Source: an uncultured Prevotella sp. (lineage in GTDB: Bacteria > Bacteroidota > Bacteroidia > Bacteroidales > Bacteroidaceae). Taken from it: 29,382 nt of DNA. The translations under genes were made by a program, and so were the position numbers. The stretch covers positions 1 through 29,382 of the forward strand of contig USJD01000020.1 in assembly GCA_900554835.1 (NCBI GenBank), given 5' to 3'. The notes beneath the pieces were generated by a model that worked only from the letters and a program-made list of their open reading frames with translations, had not been told where the DNA came from and did no database searches. Within the stretch, counting starts at the first letter, position 1; each line of letters starts with the position of its first letter. This document shows positions 8,268 through 17,023 of this stretch, in pieces.

Positions 8268-9176
8268 TTATTGTAATCTTAGTTTAAACCAGTTTTTTAG
8301 GATCGTCAAATTAGGACGAATCTGTTTCATGTATCCACGCTTTCGAAATTTTCTATAATACTTGAGCATTTTGAAAAAAGGCAATCGAGGCAAATGATAT
8401 TGCTCTATTCCAAAAGCAAAATCATCATATGGATACTGCTGATGGAAATTACGCTCATACCAGTCAAGAAACATTAAGTTAGCCCAAACGCCCTTTTCTG
8501 CATTCTTGGAATAATTCTTGGCACAGGATAAGTTTTCATTTGAAATGCGGAAAGTAAAAAGGATGTCATTTGTCGTTGCTATTCCGTTCTTACTCAGATA
8601 AATTGCCGTAGCACTATCACTAAAAGCTGCCGTAGGAAAATCGGGAAAGCCACTCATAGCTTTCAAAGCATTAGTCTTGAAAACATAGTCAGCAAGACAT
8701 AGTACCATCTTTTTCACTCCAAAATATTGTAAAAATTCCTCTTGACTCTGATATTCAGGAATATCACCATCTATCAAAGCTTCTTTTCCATTTTCCAAGC
8801 GCACAGCCTTTGCCCTCAAAATGTCAACATTAGGATATTTCTGTACAAGCTTGTCTATTTCCTCCAAAAATGTTGGCTCATACACATCATCGTCGCTTGC
8901 CATAATGAGATATTCTGTTTCACACAACTCAACCAAAAAATTCCAATGAGACACAAGGCTCTTTCCCCCCATATTCTCATCATTTCTACGATAGACAAAG
9001 CGAATGTCTCCTCCGCATACATTATTATATATAGGCTTCAATTGTTCTGGTGAGCAATCATCAGAAACAATCACTTTAAAATCTGTATAGGTTTGTTTCT
9101 TAATGCTCTCCAAAGCCTCCTTTAGGAAAGAAGCTTTATAGGAAGGCACTAGAAAAGTGTATTTTGTTTTGTTCAT
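8268..9176 (-). CDS. Glycosyltransferase family 2
   Basis: About 302 residues from ATG 9176. A canonical GT2 N-terminus (YTFLVPSYKASFLKEALESI) is followed by KVIVSDDCSPEQ and the metal-binding acidic cluster MASDDDVYEPTFLEE (about 92-106). Catalytic acidic residues probably lie in the DFPTAAFSDSATAIYLS region. A TTG at 9182 would extend the frame by two codons and overlap the preceding stop; ATG 9176 lies two bases after that TGA and is preferred. It is a cytoplasmic or peripheral enzyme adding one residue of the repeat unit. Donor and linkage are unknown. Confidence 0.88.
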   Translation of the reverse strand: MNKTKYTFLVPSYKASFLKEALESIKKQTYTDFKVIVSDDCSPEQLKPIYNNVCGGDIRFVYRRNDENMGGKSLVSHWNFLVELCETEYLIMASDDDVYEPTFLEEIDKLVQKYPNVDILRAKAVRLENGKEALIDGDIPEYQSQEEFLQYFGVKKMVLCLADYVFKTNALKAMSGFPDFPTAAFSDSATAIYLSKNGIATTNDILFTFRISNENLSCAKNYSKNAEKGVWANLMFLDWYERNFHQQYPYDDFAFGIEQYHLPRLPFFKMLKYYRKFRKRGYMKQIRPNLTILKNWFKLRLQ

Positions 9177-9178
9177 TT

Positions 9179-10207
9179 TCAATTTCCAACTAATTTTCTT
9201 AACACCTTGATTCTAAACACAAAATCAGAAAAGAGCAGAAAGCCCATCAATATACCAGACAGCAAGGTATAACGCACACCACCTGCCATCAATGCAAATG
9301 GAGCATAGAAAAAATAACAGATAATTTTCATAAAAGGGTAATGCGTGAGGTAATAGACCATGCTATTTTGCCCTACATGAGAAAAAATTTTTATTGGTTT
9401 ATTTGCTACGTATTTAAAAATATTATTGATTACTACACAACCACTCAGCTCATAGATAACACATAGAAAATAATTGCTTCCACCAGTATCATTAGCTCGA
9501 AAATCCATACTTGCTGGGAAAAAGAACTTGCCTAAGAATATCATTATAGACACAATAAAAACGCCATGGGCAAATTGTTTTTCTCTCAACCACGAACCCA
9601 ATGCATAAAAAGCTAAGCCATGAAACATGTTACCAAAATAAAACGGAACATGAAATTGGAAATGATGGGAACCTATAGCGAGGGGATAACATAACTCATT
9701 TTTCACTGACATTATATAAACAAGCCATCCCAAAACTAAAGCCAATCCTATTATTACCTGGGGGGGCAATCGATTTCTTGGTAAACTTACATACACAACT
9801 CTCACTACAAAAAGAGAAAGCAAGAACCAACATGCCATCGAGGGAAACAATGTTGACCAATTGATAAGCCACCAAAACTCATCTTTCAAGAAGCCTATTG
9901 TCAATGGATTGTTGGCTTCCAAGAAGAATTCTTGACATGCAGTTATTACCAATCCCATAAATGTAAAAAACATATAGGGAATAAGTAAACGTTTTGCAGA
10001 ATTGCGAACAACAGTCTTGATAGGACGCTCCTTAAACATCATTCCTGCCTTGAAGAAAAACCATGCCATATAGAATGAAAGAAAGAATCCTATAAAAGAA
10101 ATAACAGGGTTCGTATATTCACAAAATGTAGTCTGGTGATTAAAAAAAATCATATTGACAATTAAAACAGCACAGGCATTGTCAAGATAGTATTGTCTTT
10201 GTTTCAT
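9179..10207 (-). CDS. Acyltransferase 3 family membrane protein
   Basis: About 342 residues with many hydrophobic segments. The N-terminal signature RQYYLDNACAVLIVNMIFFNH ends in the conserved His and is followed by FFKAGMMF. A second His block near the C-terminus (MVYYLTHYPF) is also typical. The frame is open back to 10243, but that start overlaps the upstream glycosyltransferase by 31 bases; ATG 10207 follows its stop by five bases and is preceded by a purine-rich AAAGTGAAAG stretch, so it is chosen. The protein should O-acetylate or otherwise acylate a sugar at the inner membrane, or act as a succinyl/acyl transferase of the same family. It is distinct in sequence from the acyltransferase at 737-1717. 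Confidence 0.86.
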   Translation of the reverse strand: MKQRQYYLDNACAVLIVNMIFFNHQTTFCEYTNPVISFIGFFLSFYMAWFFFKAGMMFKERPIKTVVRNSAKRLLIPYMFFTFMGLVITACQEFFLEANNPLTIGFLKDEFWWLINWSTLFPSMACWFLLSLFVVRVVYVSLPRNRLPPQVIIGLALVLGWLVYIMSVKNELCYPLAIGSHHFQFHVPFYFGNMFHGLAFYALGSWLREKQFAHGVFIVSIMIFLGKFFFPASMDFRANDTGGSNYFLCVIYELSGCVVINNIFKYVANKPIKIFSHVGQNSMVYYLTHYPFMKIICYFFYAPFALMAGGVRYTLLSGILMGFLLFSDFVFRIKVLRKLVGN

Positions 10208-10212
10208 TTCTT

Positions 10213-11046
10213 TCACTTTCGAAAAATAGTATTTCGTATCCACTTCAAAGGATACAAAATTAAATTACCCAACTTGTATGTTGGAGATTTTACTAAAGCA
10301 AGATAAGACCACTTATAATGCTGAAGTTCATTATGCCAAGCTATCATATCACCAAAATAAGGGGAATAAATATCCAAGTGATTCAACACCAACTGGCGAT
10401 TGGTTTCAGAAAGATTCTTATTTGTTCCACTTACCATAGAAACGCCATGTTTTCTATAAAAAAACAAAGTTTCTGGAATACGATAGACTTTATCATCAGG
10501 CTTCAAAAGAGACAACCAAAAATCCCAATCCTCATGACCATGGCGCATGTTTGTGTTATAGCCTACAGTCTTATCATAGTCCTCGCGGCGATATACACTT
10601 GAAGCAAGAAATAGATTCTGCCATAATAACGCATCATAATTATATGAAGGCATTTGCTTTATTTCATTAAAATCACCAAAATATTTGCACAGACAATTTA
10701 CTAATTTTGTCTCAGGATGCTGGTCTAGATATGAGACTGATAGTTCTATATACTTCTCACCTATCTTATCGTCGGAATCCAATGGGAGTATATATTTACC
10801 ATGTGAATGTCTAATACCAACATTACGAGCATTCGCAAGTCCACCATTAGGAATGTCAACGACAAGAAACCGTTCATCTCTTTGCTCATACTCTTTGGCA
10901 ATTTGCAGTGTTTCATCCTTGGATCCATCATTTACTATCACACATTCCCAATCTTGAAAAGTGGAAGCGAGTACACTATCAAGTGCATCACGCATGTACA
11001 TTGCTTGATTATAGCAAGGCACAATAATTGAAATAATTGGTTTCAT
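10213..11046 (-). CDS. Glycosyltransferase family 2
   Basis: 277 residues with a textbook GT2 layout: PIISIIVPCYNQAMYMRDAL at the N-terminus, CVIVNDGSKDET (36-46), NGGLANARNVGIRHSHGKYI (67-86) and the DxD-type cluster PLDSDDKIG (88-96). HEDWDFWLSL carries the probable catalytic acid residues. The C-terminus is basic and hydrophobic (LILYPLKWIRNTIFRK), suggesting membrane association. It lies one base after the next upstream GT2 gene and just before the acyltransferase. The sugar specificity is unknown. Confidence 0.92.
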   Translation of the reverse strand: MKPIISIIVPCYNQAMYMRDALDSVLASTFQDWECVIVNDGSKDETLQIAKEYEQRDERFLVVDIPNGGLANARNVGIRHSHGKYILPLDSDDKIGEKYIELSVSYLDQHPETKLVNCLCKYFGDFNEIKQMPSYNYDALLWQNLFLASSVYRREDYDKTVGYNTNMRHGHEDWDFWLSLLKPDDKVYRIPETLFFYRKHGVSMVSGTNKNLSETNRQLVLNHLDIYSPYFGDMIAWHNELQHYKWSYLALVKSPTYKLGNLILYPLKWIRNTIFRK

Positions 11047-11047
11047 A

Positions 11048-12040
11048 TTATCTTTTTACTAGAAAATCTCTTAGCTTATAACATATTTGGATAATCTTTG
11101 CCAAATGTGGGTGTCCTAATATCAATAATGTTTCAGCTTTACCCGTATATATCCCAAATTTCTTTCTCAACAAAAGATATGGTTTCATCAGATGATAGGC
11201 ATGAGCAAACAATAGTTGGTTATAAGTAATATTCGCAGCATACCGCTCAAAAGATTCGTTATATTTATACTCTGTTATTTTATTGAAAGCCTCCATCATA
11301 AGATGCTCATTTTGATATAGTTTTAAAAAAATCTTCGGATTTGTTTGTTCACTATGGTTTGCTGTCCAAGAACCTTGCGACATAAAACGATATACACAAG
11401 TTTGATCTTTTATATACCACACTTTACCAGCCCATCCGCACCACATCTGAATAGGAAAATCTCCGACGAACCAGCCCTTCGCCTCTGTAGGCATCGCATC
11501 TTTCACAAACTTCCTCATCATGATGGAACAAGTAGGTATAAACCCTCCACCTTTTTCAATAATGTCTTCCATTGGAGATTGCTGATCCGCAGGATATCTT
11601 ATATATGGTTTTTTATTGCCATTAGAATCTTGATAGGCATCAGTCCAACACATACTATAATCAGGATGAGATTCCAAGAAATCAACTTGTTTCTGTAGTT
11701 TCAATGGGTCAATCCAATAGTCATCACCTTCACAAAATGCGACATATTTACCATGCGCGTGCTCATCCATAATTCTCCCAAGGGAACCATCATGCTTGGA
11801 ATACTGATTCTCCGTTTCAAGAATCGGCTTGATGATGTCTGGGTACTTCTCTGCATACTCCTTGATTATCGTTGCGGTTCCATCCGTAGAGGCATCGTCA
11901 TGCACAATCGCCTCAAATCTAAAGTTTGTCTTTTGCATCACAAAGCCTTCCAAACAGTCACGAATGTATGCTTCTTGGTTGTATGCTATGCAGCGAATTG
12001 TAACCATTAATGGTTGCTGGTTTTTAATATCCTGTTCCAT
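11048..12040 (-). CDS. Glycosyltransferase family 2
   Basis: 330 residues. The N-terminal domain shows VTIRCIAYNQEAYIRDCLEG (13-32), EAIVHDDASTDGT (43-55) and the acidic nucleotide-sugar motif FCEGDDYWIDPLKLQKQVDF (102-121). CSIMMRK and GDFPIQMWC follow in the acceptor half. This EGDDYW subtype is frequent in Bacteroidales and Gram-negative O-antigen loci. It starts at ATG 12040, after a 172-base stretch that separates it from the flippase gene, and is followed after one base by the next GT2 gene. Confidence 0.92.
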   Translation of the reverse strand: MEQDIKNQQPLMVTIRCIAYNQEAYIRDCLEGFVMQKTNFRFEAIVHDDASTDGTATIIKEYAEKYPDIIKPILETENQYSKHDGSLGRIMDEHAHGKYVAFCEGDDYWIDPLKLQKQVDFLESHPDYSMCWTDAYQDSNGNKKPYIRYPADQQSPMEDIIEKGGGFIPTCSIMMRKFVKDAMPTEAKGWFVGDFPIQMWCGWAGKVWYIKDQTCVYRFMSQGSWTANHSEQTNPKIFLKLYQNEHLMMEAFNKITEYKYNESFERYAANITYNQLLFAHAYHLMKPYLLLRKKFGIYTGKAETLLILGHPHLAKIIQICYKLRDFLVKR

Positions 12041-12056
12041 AATATTTCGAAAATAA

Positions 12057-12212
12057 TTATATACTCAATTTATCAAACCTGTGATTCATAGTCAAGATAT
12101 AAATAAATAGTTTAAGTCCAACATTGTTCAATTGAAAACATATATCATATAATTCCCCCCATCTATGTAATTGTCTATTAACCCTAAAATTATAAAATTG
12201 CAGGTCGTTTTT
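12057..12212 (-). other. In-frame open stretch after the flippase stop, possible gene remnant
   Basis: Directly after the TAG stop of the flippase (12213-12215) the same frame stays open for 51 codons, to a TAA at 12057-12059. The encoded peptide reads like protein: it starts KNDLQFYNFRVNRQLHRWGE and ends ILTMNHRFDKLSI, with balanced charged and hydrophobic residues. It has no start codon of its own near its beginning. It may be the tail of a deleted gene (for example a glycosyltransferase) fused behind the flippase, or a former flippase extension cut by the amber codon. No family is recognised. No other feature is seen in this gap. Confidence 0.25.
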
Positions 12213-13649
12213 CTACGATTTTCTTTGAAGTAAGTATTTGACATCCTTTAATTCGTCAAACCTAAACAGCATAGCGCCTCCTATGTATATTATGAATCCC
12301 AACAAACCACCTACAAATATTTGAAGCAACATATTGGGGATAAAATAATTTATGCCATGAATACAAAGCCACATGAAGAGGCTTAATCCAAATATAGGAA
12401 GCAAATCTTTCATCTGCTTAAAATACCCAACTTGAATCAACTTTCCTGTATAATAAGTGTTTATTATAAGTGCTATCATCGAAGAAACAATATTGCCCAA
12501 ACAGAAATAAACCAACCCAAGTGGCAGAGTTATAACAAGAATCGTCAAGCCCAACACTTTCTTGATAATCTCTAATCTAAAAAACAGGTCAGAACGCCCT
12601 TTCACCTGAAGAAGATTTAAGTTGATGGCATGGATAGGATACCACATCATCGAAAAACAAATAATTTGCAACAAGATGATACAAGCCTCCCACTTTGCTG
12701 TAATCATAGTGATTACCAATGGACGAGCTAAAGCTGACAACATCAGCATAATGGGAAATATGACAAAAGCTGAAACTTTCAGCATTCGACGATAATTATA
12801 AGCTAATTGCTCATCATCGTTTTGCATTTTGCTCAAAACAGGAAATGACACATTAGAAATGACTCCTGTAATATTTTGAGAAGGCATTGCGGCATAGTTC
12901 TGAGCACGATTATAAACACCCAACTGAGACGGAGAATAATATTTTCCAATAAAGACAGGAGCTACGTTGTTGTATACAGTGTCTAATATTTGAGAAAACA
13001 TCAGTTTATTGCCATATCCCCACAAATACTTGAATGCATCCTTAGACCATTTCGCCTTAGGTAACCAACGTACAGCTACCCAATTCAAGATAAGTGCAAG
13101 TATTCCAGAGAAGAAATTAGACAACACCAATGCCCACAAGCCATACCCTGTATAAGCAAGTACAATTCCTGCAATAGCTCCAAAAAACCTTGTTGTCAAA
13201 GAAATCTTTGTCTGAGTTTTAAAGTCAAGTTTACGGCGTAATATTACATTTTGAGGAGTAATCAGCGGAGTATAAAGAAAGCCTATTGCGGTAATTCGCA
13301 TTAATGGTATTAAAACAGGAGTATTGTAAAAGTCAGCAATCCAAGGTGCCGCAAAAAACAACATCGCATAAAGAAATATACCTACAAATATGCTATAATA
13401 GAAAGCTGTAGACAAATCTCTCTCCGTCAATTCCGGTTTACGAATCAATGCATTCGCCAATCCTCCATCCTGAATAGTACTTGCTACAGCCATAAATACT
13501 GCTGGCAATGCCGTTATTCCATAATCCGATGGGGACAATAATCGAGCCATAACTATTCCAACAATGAAGTTCATTCCATAATTGGAAAATTGATTAAAGA
13601 AGCTCCAATACAATCCTTTTTTAGTCTTTCCTTTTAAATTTTCTTCCAT
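12213..13649 (-). CDS. Wzx-type lipid-linked repeat-unit flippase (MOP superfamily)
   Basis: 478 residues with about twelve to fourteen hydrophobic segments. The N-terminus (LKGKTKKGLYWSFFNQFSNY) and the following MARLLSPSDYGITALPAVF are characteristic of the WzxC-like polysaccharide exporter branch of the MOP superfamily. SPSQLGVYNRAQNYAAMPSQ in the middle is another conserved block. It should flip undecaprenyl-pyrophosphate-linked repeat units across the inner membrane. It is the first intact polysaccharide gene after the scar at 13661-14143, and the amber stop is followed by an unusual in-frame open stretch. No matching Wzy polymerase was found within the window. Confidence 0.92.
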   Translation of the reverse strand: MEENLKGKTKKGLYWSFFNQFSNYGMNFIVGIVMARLLSPSDYGITALPAVFMAVASTIQDGGLANALIRKPELTERDLSTAFYYSIFVGIFLYAMLFFAAPWIADFYNTPVLIPLMRITAIGFLYTPLITPQNVILRRKLDFKTQTKISLTTRFFGAIAGIVLAYTGYGLWALVLSNFFSGILALILNWVAVRWLPKAKWSKDAFKYLWGYGNKLMFSQILDTVYNNVAPVFIGKYYSPSQLGVYNRAQNYAAMPSQNITGVISNVSFPVLSKMQNDDEQLAYNYRRMLKVSAFVIFPIMLMLSALARPLVITMITAKWEACIILLQIICFSMMWYPIHAINLNLLQVKGRSDLFFRLEIIKKVLGLTILVITLPLGLVYFCLGNIVSSMIALIINTYYTGKLIQVGYFKQMKDLLPIFGLSLFMWLCIHGINYFIPNMLLQIFVGGLLGFIIYIGGAMLFRFDELKDVKYLLQRKS

Positions 13650-13660
13650 TATATTTTTAC

Positions 13661-14009
13661 TTATTGTAAATGATGTTTAAACAAATACTTGTCTATCACT
13701 TTAAATGTCAATTTCTCTACAGTGTGTATTCGCACATAATCTATTATTATACAGATAAGGAACACACACAAGACTGTGATTACAGCATAAAGACATGCAT
13801 TTGGTGTGTAATATTTTTCAATATTATGCAAGGTATCATTCCCCACATTCCAAAGATGTTAAAAATAGACTTCTACTACTTAATGGCTCTTTCGCCATTT
13901 CTGCCATCATATCCGAATTAACAACATAGTGATGAGCTACTATGAACAGCATCACGATGATACGGTATAATTCTAAATTTGAATTGCGTTGTTTAACTTG
14001 CGGTTGCAT
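13661..14009 (-). pseudogene. Acyltransferase 3 pseudogene, internal deletion
   Basis: ATG at 14009 opens a frame that reads MQPQVKQRNSNLELYRIIVM, then LFIVAHHYVVNS and PLSSRSLFLT. This is the unmistakable N-terminus of a Bacteroidales acyltransferase 3, with the conserved His pair. The frame stops at TGA 13836-13838; a shift of frame at the end of it reads FGMWG, the expected continuation. In another frame, 13846 to 13661 encodes CLYAVITVLCVFLICIIIDY followed by VRIHTVEKLTFKV and a basic end, the usual last membrane helix and tail of the family. Roughly 230 codons between the two ends are missing, so the gene is about 116 codons instead of about 350. It is non-functional and marks a deletion or recombination scar between the flippase and the GTPase island. 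Confidence 0.78.
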
Positions 14010-14023
14010 AAATGTAATTTGGT

Positions 14024-14143
14024 TTATATATAAATTGCATCTACTGCAGTAACGTGATGGTGCTGAGATAACAGGGTTGCTATACTCAGACCTACGTAGC
14101 CGATTCCGACTACTGCTACTTTTATATCATTGAAGTTCTTCAT
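14024..14143 (-). pseudogene. Nucleotide-sugar dehydrogenase, 5' fragment (Ugd-like)
   Basis: ATG at 14143 encodes MKNFNDIKVAVVGIGYVGLS followed by IATLLSQHHHVTAVD, then leaves homology and stops at TAA 14024-14026 after 39 codons. The GxGxxG Rossmann motif (G13, G15, G18) and the following helix and VTAVD strand end are those of UDP-glucose / UDP-N-acetyl-hexosamine dehydrogenases, which normally have about 390 to 440 residues. Only the first ~35 codons remain. It begins 19 bases after the GAP1-like gene stop. The full-length enzyme would supply a uronic acid, the kind of substrate that the AsnB-like protein could amidate. A second, worse-preserved copy of the same start lies at 23393-23426. 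Confidence 0.82.
14110..14126 (-). repeat. Core of short direct repeat, copy 1
   Basis: Seventeen bases (TATAAAAGTAGCAGTAG on the minus strand) inside the truncated dehydrogenase start. They are identical, in the same orientation, to 23393-23409. Extending to the ATG (14143 and 23426) gives 29 of 34 matching positions. The pair brackets 9.3 kb containing the GTPase island and three sugar genes. Confidence 0.75.
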
Positions 14144-14162
14144 TTATTCCTATTATTATAGT

Positions 14163-16154
14163 TCATTTTTTATTTTTTTCCCAATGATGAACCAAATACT
14201 CATTTACCTTTTTATTTGGAGAGAAAACACGTATCTCTTCTATATCCACATCACAGTCTTTGAGATAATCGACAAGCCCTCTGCTTAAAATTTTACATTT
14301 GTCCCACTTGGCTATGAAATAGCGATTCGGAGTAACGCAACTTATTCTATCCCAATTCTTAATACTTAACTTGCTTTTGCTCAATTCTTGGTATATATGG
14401 TAAAAACTATGCTTCAGCATCTCTACAGATTGAGCGTCTTTCCAATTATGCGCAAGTATATACAAATACATATAAAAATCAATACTCTTGGCTCCATTAT
14501 CTGCTTCTAACAATGCTCTCCAAGAACAAGACTGTGACTCTTTTACATAAATGGCAGTTGGATCTATTTGATGTATAATGAAATTTTCAATTCGTTCATT
14601 GATATTTTTTTGTTTTCCTAACCAAGCTAAAAAATCTTGTTTTTTCTGCATACAAGATAGAAGCAAGAATGGAGAAACAATCGATAAATGAGAATCGTTT
14701 GCTGAATCAAATATTATTTTGACAGCATCTTTAGCATTCTTTACTAATTGTGAAGAAATATTCTCACCTGTAAGAGTTTCTGAAACTAACACTTTTTTCA
14801 GTAATTCATTCCAGTGTTTGAAACTCTCGAAGTTGTGACTATCATACATCAAAAATATATCATTGAATTGTTTTGCGGACAATCGCAACCACATACCAGC
14901 GTCAAAAAATCTTTCGTTGTTATTAAGCAATGGCAAAATATGTTCCCAATTATTATTTACCATTCTAAGTAACTCTTCTTCTTCCATGTGGTCAATGGCA
15001 TATAGCAATGCATTACGTGCAGTTTCATTTGAATGCTCTATCCTTGCAATTTTACCCATCAAATCCACATAGGCATTATGACTATTTTTGTCTAATACCA
15101 TCAATCTTTGAGTAAAATGAGTCAACAAAGGATGTAAAAAAGAATCATTTTTCAAAGATGCAATTTGAAAAAGATAATCTTCCTCAGTCCCATACAAAGA
15201 AGATATTTTCTCTGATAAGAAATTGCTTTTTAGTCTTATGCCTTCATTTTGCTTTGGGAAATGTTTTTCCAACAAGGATAACACGTCTGCGTATTCTTTT
15301 TCTCCAACTTTTTCATTTAATGCAGTGTCGAGTTCTTTCATCAACATTGCAAATGCAAATAGTTTCTCTTTTTCATCTTTAATGTCTTCCTTAAATAATC
15401 TTATTAAACTTGGAAAAGTATCATTCTCTCTTTTCGACTGTTCAAATATGTACAATAATCCAATAGTGAAATTCTCTTTGGCAATTTTACCCTTCCAAGG
15501 AGCATTTGATAATGATATATTAGTAATATTGTCAGTAAACTGAATAGAAAACTCCTCGCTTCCAAATTTCCTTCGAAATGCAGACCCTGTGCTCAGCGAA
15601 ATCCATTTCAACATATCTAAAGGAAGATATTGAAGTAGATAGAAACATAATGCTTGATATGCTCTTTGGGCTTTATCCATATATATGAATAAATTCTTGT
15701 TGTTGCCAAGTAAAAGTAAATATAGAACTAACAAGGACGTGTCATCGAACATATTAAAAACCACATTGGAATTTCTTGTTTCAAAATTATCGATTTCTAT
15801 TTTATGTTGGTAGAAATCATATTCGTCTTTTTTAGGTCGTCTAAAGTAATCGTCCAACACCCGAAAATCAAAATTTCTATCCATTTCTTTCAAGTCAACA
15901 ATTAGAGTATGAGTCCAAACACAACCAGGACGTTCCATTTCTTCTGCATACCATGTCTTGGCAAAAGCATATTTTTCGCCATCAGATAATGGATAGAAGG
16001 TCATATACGAATCTTCCCCTAACTCATTTCTGAAACCTGTCCAGTCACTTAGAACAGACATCAAAGATGAGTCGTTGTTAGGTCTTACAGGAAAAGAACT
16101 CGCCAATAGTCCATGGCCTTTGTTATAGCCATATAAAGTCTGTTCTATAATCAT
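14163..16154 (-). CDS. GAP1-like protein (GTPase-associated protein 1, N2-type N-terminus)
   Basis: 663 residues. The N-terminus MIIEQTLYGYNKGHGLLASS, then SDWTGFR (36-42) and ERPGCVWTHTLIVDL (74-88) match what is known of GAP1-N2 domains, described in predicted GTPase-centred conflict systems. The remaining ~550 residues are rich in predicted helices (for example LLVLYLLLLGNNKNLFIYMD) and would be the GAP1 middle and C-terminal regions. No enzyme motif, transmembrane helix or signal peptide is visible. Its ATGA start overlaps the preceding GTPase gene by four bases, and it is the last gene of the five-gene operon. The inferred role is a partner or regulator of the two GTPases, in a complex that could sense infection or stress. 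The family call is from motif recognition and needs a profile search. Confidence 0.75.
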   Translation of the reverse strand: MIIEQTLYGYNKGHGLLASSFPVRPNNDSSLMSVLSDWTGFRNELGEDSYMTFYPLSDGEKYAFAKTWYAEEMERPGCVWTHTLIVDLKEMDRNFDFRVLDDYFRRPKKDEYDFYQHKIEIDNFETRNSNVVFNMFDDTSLLVLYLLLLGNNKNLFIYMDKAQRAYQALCFYLLQYLPLDMLKWISLSTGSAFRRKFGSEEFSIQFTDNITNISLSNAPWKGKIAKENFTIGLLYIFEQSKRENDTFPSLIRLFKEDIKDEKEKLFAFAMLMKELDTALNEKVGEKEYADVLSLLEKHFPKQNEGIRLKSNFLSEKISSLYGTEEDYLFQIASLKNDSFLHPLLTHFTQRLMVLDKNSHNAYVDLMGKIARIEHSNETARNALLYAIDHMEEEELLRMVNNNWEHILPLLNNNERFFDAGMWLRLSAKQFNDIFLMYDSHNFESFKHWNELLKKVLVSETLTGENISSQLVKNAKDAVKIIFDSANDSHLSIVSPFLLLSCMQKKQDFLAWLGKQKNINERIENFIIHQIDPTAIYVKESQSCSWRALLEADNGAKSIDFYMYLYILAHNWKDAQSVEMLKHSFYHIYQELSKSKLSIKNWDRISCVTPNRYFIAKWDKCKILSRGLVDYLKDCDVDIEEIRVFSPNKKVNEYLVHHWEKNKK

Positions 16155-17023
16155 TCCTTTATAAGAAAATATAATGGTAGAGATAAATCATGTACAATTT
16201 TGTCTCCTATTTCAACAAATGATCTTTTCCCTTCTCGCGTCTTTGCTTTAATTTCTTTTTTGGTTGCTTCATAATTTCCTTGTTCTTCTGTTGGATATTC
16301 CAATCCCTGTGCACTCAGACCTATAATTTCAAAGTTAGGAATATGATTTTGAATAAAATTAAACAAAGCGGGAGAATATTCTTTCAAATATGTTTGGGGA
16401 TTATTTGATATAGTTCCATTGTTTGTCTTCTTGTCCCACCAAGATAATACTATCACCACTTTCTTAAAACTTTTCTTACTCAACAAGCATTTTAGAACCA
16501 TGATGTTCATAGCTACTGCTGACATTGTCTTAATTGAAAAAGGCGGAACGTCTTTTGCAGGCATAGGCTTTTCGTCATTTTCTGCCCCATGATCATCTTC
16601 GAATTCAGGTGGGATAACCTCATTCATGAAATATACCAATGTATCCGTATCTTTGAGCCATTCTGAAACTAACTCAGATTCTTTTAGTTCAATAAAATCT
16701 CTGAAATTTTCTCCAAGGAAATCTGGAACCTCAACTTGTAATCTCGCATCAGAATTAGCCACCTTAAGATTGATCTGAACTGTTTCATTTTTGTCTGAAT
16801 AGTTGCGATCAATAACCTTCATGCTTTTATAGGCATCACTCAATCTGTTTAGCACCGTGAGGTCGTCTGCCAAATTCATTTTATCAGCCACGAATTTTAT
16901 ACCCTCAATTTTTTCAGGATGCATTAAACAATACCATAAAGCACCTATATAGGTGGATTTTCCAGAACCAGGCAAACCCGCTATCATACATTTTGTTATA
17001 CTCATATGCTCTTCCTTATTCAT
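16151..17023 (-). CDS. P-loop GTPase, second of the pair (double-GTPase family-like)
   Basis: 290 residues (284 if translation starts at the second Met, 17005, which is preceded by AAGGAAGAG). Walker A is GLPGSGKST (16-24), followed by YIGALWYCLM; the switch II/Walker B site is VPDFLGE (99-105, DxxG). The usual NKxD guanine-recognition motif is replaced by LSWWDKK (193-199), keeping only the Asp. The block after Walker A (IEGIKFVADK) matches the equivalent block of the neighbouring GTPase, so they are paralogues. It overlaps the upstream GTPase gene by eight bases and GAP1 by four. It probably forms a heteromeric GTPase with its neighbour. Whether it binds GTP or another nucleotide is open given the altered motif. 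Confidence 0.8.
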   Translation of the reverse strand: MNKEEHMSITKCMIAGLPGSGKSTYIGALWYCLMHPEKIEGIKFVADKMNLADDLTVLNRLSDAYKSMKVIDRNYSDKNETVQINLKVANSDARLQVEVPDFLGENFRDFIELKESELVSEWLKDTDTLVYFMNEVIPPEFEDDHGAENDEKPMPAKDVPPFSIKTMSAVAMNIMVLKCLLSKKSFKKVVIVLSWWDKKTNNGTISNNPQTYLKEYSPALFNFIQNHIPNFEIIGLSAQGLEYPTEEQGNYEATKKEIKAKTREGKRSFVEIGDKIVHDLSLPLYFLIKE

